Shown: one piece after another, positions 6,339 to 7,173 of the stretch
Layout of the letters: every line of letters starts with the position of its first letter
Numbering within the stretch: position 1 is the stretch's first letter
NCBI GenBank assembly: GCA_963607765.1
Contig: CAVDDT010000055.1
Location: forward strand, 1-7,173
Reading direction: 5' to 3'
Source: Colivicinus sp963607765
GTDB taxonomy: Bacteria; Bacillota_I; Bacilli_A; Erysipelotrichales; Erysipelotrichaceae
DNA length: 7,173 nucleotides
Notes under the pieces: model-generated
The model's input: the letters and a program-made list of their open reading frames with translations, nothing else
Databases searched by the model: none
What the model was told of the DNA's origin: nothing
Program-made: the position numbers and the translations under genes

Positions 6339-7173
6339 CTAGAATTGGAAATAAATAAAGCTTACTTCGCCTACATAATGTAAGAAAAGTATCATCAATA
6401 AAATCGCAAAATAGATGACATATCTAACTATTTTATTTTGCTTGTTTATAATTGCGAAACAATCATATTTCACATTGATTAAATCATATGCAAATAAAGG
6501 AATTAAATAGATGCTTATCATTATTAATAAATATTGTGGTGTAACTGAGAAACTATATAGTCCAGAGACAAAATAGGAAATAGGATGGTTAATTCCTTTA
6601 AACATGTTTGTCAACACATATATCGCATCATTTAGATTTTGCGCTCTAAAGAAAACCCAAGTAATAGACATTATCATAAAAATGATAATCACTCTAATAA
6701 ACCATACAAATGAATACTTGTTGTCATTTCTTTTTATTTTAAAGATATCTTCAAAAATTTGAAGAAGTCCGTGAAGACCACCCCATATTACAAAAGTAAT
6801 GTTGGCGCCATGCCAAAGTCCCGATACCAAGAAAGTAACTAATAAATTAAAGTAGTGTCTTAGTTTTGAACATCTATTTCCACCTAGTGGTATATAGACA
6901 TAGTCTTTAAACCAAGATGATAGTGAAATATGCCACTTTGACCAAAATTCTTTTATGGTAGTTGAAAAATAAGGTGTTTTAAAGTTATCCATTAAATTTA
7001 TATTCAACAATTTAGCGCTTCCCTTTGCGATATCTGAATATCCTGAAAAGTCACAATATATTTCGATAGTAAAAAAGATAGATACTAAAACCAAAGCAAA
7101 GCCGGTATAGTATGTTAAATCGTTATAGACCATATCCACATAATAGGCTAGATTATCAGCTATAACTATTTTC
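6339..7173 (-). CDS. MBOAT O-acyltransferase (AlgI/PatA type), 5' truncated by window edge
   Basis: This is the C-terminal 277 residues of a multi-pass membrane-bound O-acyltransferase, which carries acyl groups (usually acetyl) across the membrane for polysaccharide modification. The frame stays open to the window edge and the residues there (KIVIADNLAYYVD) match the family, so the in-frame GTG at 7139 is internal; about 190 N-terminal residues are probably missing, judging by the usual 460-480. Landmarks in visible numbering are IYCDFSGYSDIA at 38-49, EFWSKWHISLSSWF at 75-88, DYVYIPLGGNR at 90-100, LWHGA with His121 at 119-123, and GGLHG with His134, the expected catalytic histidine (bases 6771-6773). 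Several hydrophobic helices follow and the protein ends in FIYFQF, a common end for this family, so the 3' end is complete. The YIPLGGNR form resembles AlgI/PatA more than DltB. It lies 2 bases upstream of the SGNH-like gene, its probable partner. Confidence 0.95.
   Translation of the reverse strand, partial: KIVIADNLAYYVDMVYNDLTYYTGFALVLVSIFFTIEIYCDFSGYSDIAKGSAKLLNINLMDNFKTPYFSTTIKEFWSKWHISLSSWFKDYVYIPLGGNRCSKLRHYFNLLVTFLVSGLWHGANITFVIWGGLHGLLQIFEDIFKIKRNDNKYSFVWFIRVIIIFMIMSITWVFFRAQNLNDAIYVLTNMFKGINHPISYFVSGLYSFSVTPQYLLIMISIYLIPLFAYDLINVKYDCFAIINKQNKIVRYVIYFAILLMILFLHYVGEVSFIYFQF

Noticed and set aside
7137..7139. GTG as the start of the MBOAT gene
   Set aside because: The frame continues to the window edge with residues that match the MBOAT family, and starting here would leave out roughly the first 200 residues and several membrane helices.
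1..7173. Mobile element, prophage, CRISPR array, tRNA or rRNA gene
   Set aside because: The window is almost fully covered by six coherent polysaccharide genes. I found no transposase, terminal inverted repeats, regularly spaced repeats or structured RNA gene.

Overview
The window is an AT-rich bacterial chromosome segment (about 25-30% G+C in the lines I counted by hand). It is densely coding and devoted to making and modifying a cell-surface polysaccharide. Low G+C, A/T-ending codons and the style of the MBOAT/SGNH pair suggest a Bacillota lineage such as Erysipelotrichia, a gut Mollicutes-like group or a clostridial relative. No taxonomic marker is present, so this is only a lean. All six visible stop codons are TAA or TAG. 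Tryptophans I checked are TGG, so nothing suggests UGA reassignment.

Layout. A plus-strand run of four genes covers 1-5339. It holds the 3' part of a family 9 glycoside hydrolase (GH9, cellulase-type), a family 2 glycosyltransferase (GT2), an NAD-dependent UDP-sugar epimerase that looks like a UDP-glucuronate 4-epimerase, and a 743-residue protein fusing a GT2 domain to a C-terminal beta-propeller-like domain. Gaps are 12 and 9 bases, followed by an 11-base overlap, so this is almost certainly one operon. A minus-strand pair covers 7173-5317: an MBOAT O-acyltransferase of the AlgI/PatA type (5' end outside the window), then after 2 bases a membrane-anchored SGNH-like protein of the DltD/AlgJ/AlgX kind. 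The two operons converge and overlap tail to tail by 23 bases. There is no intergenic stretch longer than 12 bases, and I see no RNA gene, mobile element, CRISPR array or rho-independent terminator.

How it may work together (inference). The epimerase would supply a uronic acid nucleotide sugar (UDP-galacturonate from UDP-glucuronate). The two GT2 proteins, both without membrane segments, would add sugars on the cytoplasmic side. The MBOAT would pass acyl groups across the membrane to the SGNH-like protein, which would O-acylate the exported polymer. The GH9 enzyme would trim or release the chain. This resembles, in outline only, cellulose and alginate export loci that pair a glycanase with an MBOAT/SGNH acetylation module. 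The most unusual parts are the GT2-propeller fusion and the use of a GH9 enzyme inside a biosynthetic locus.
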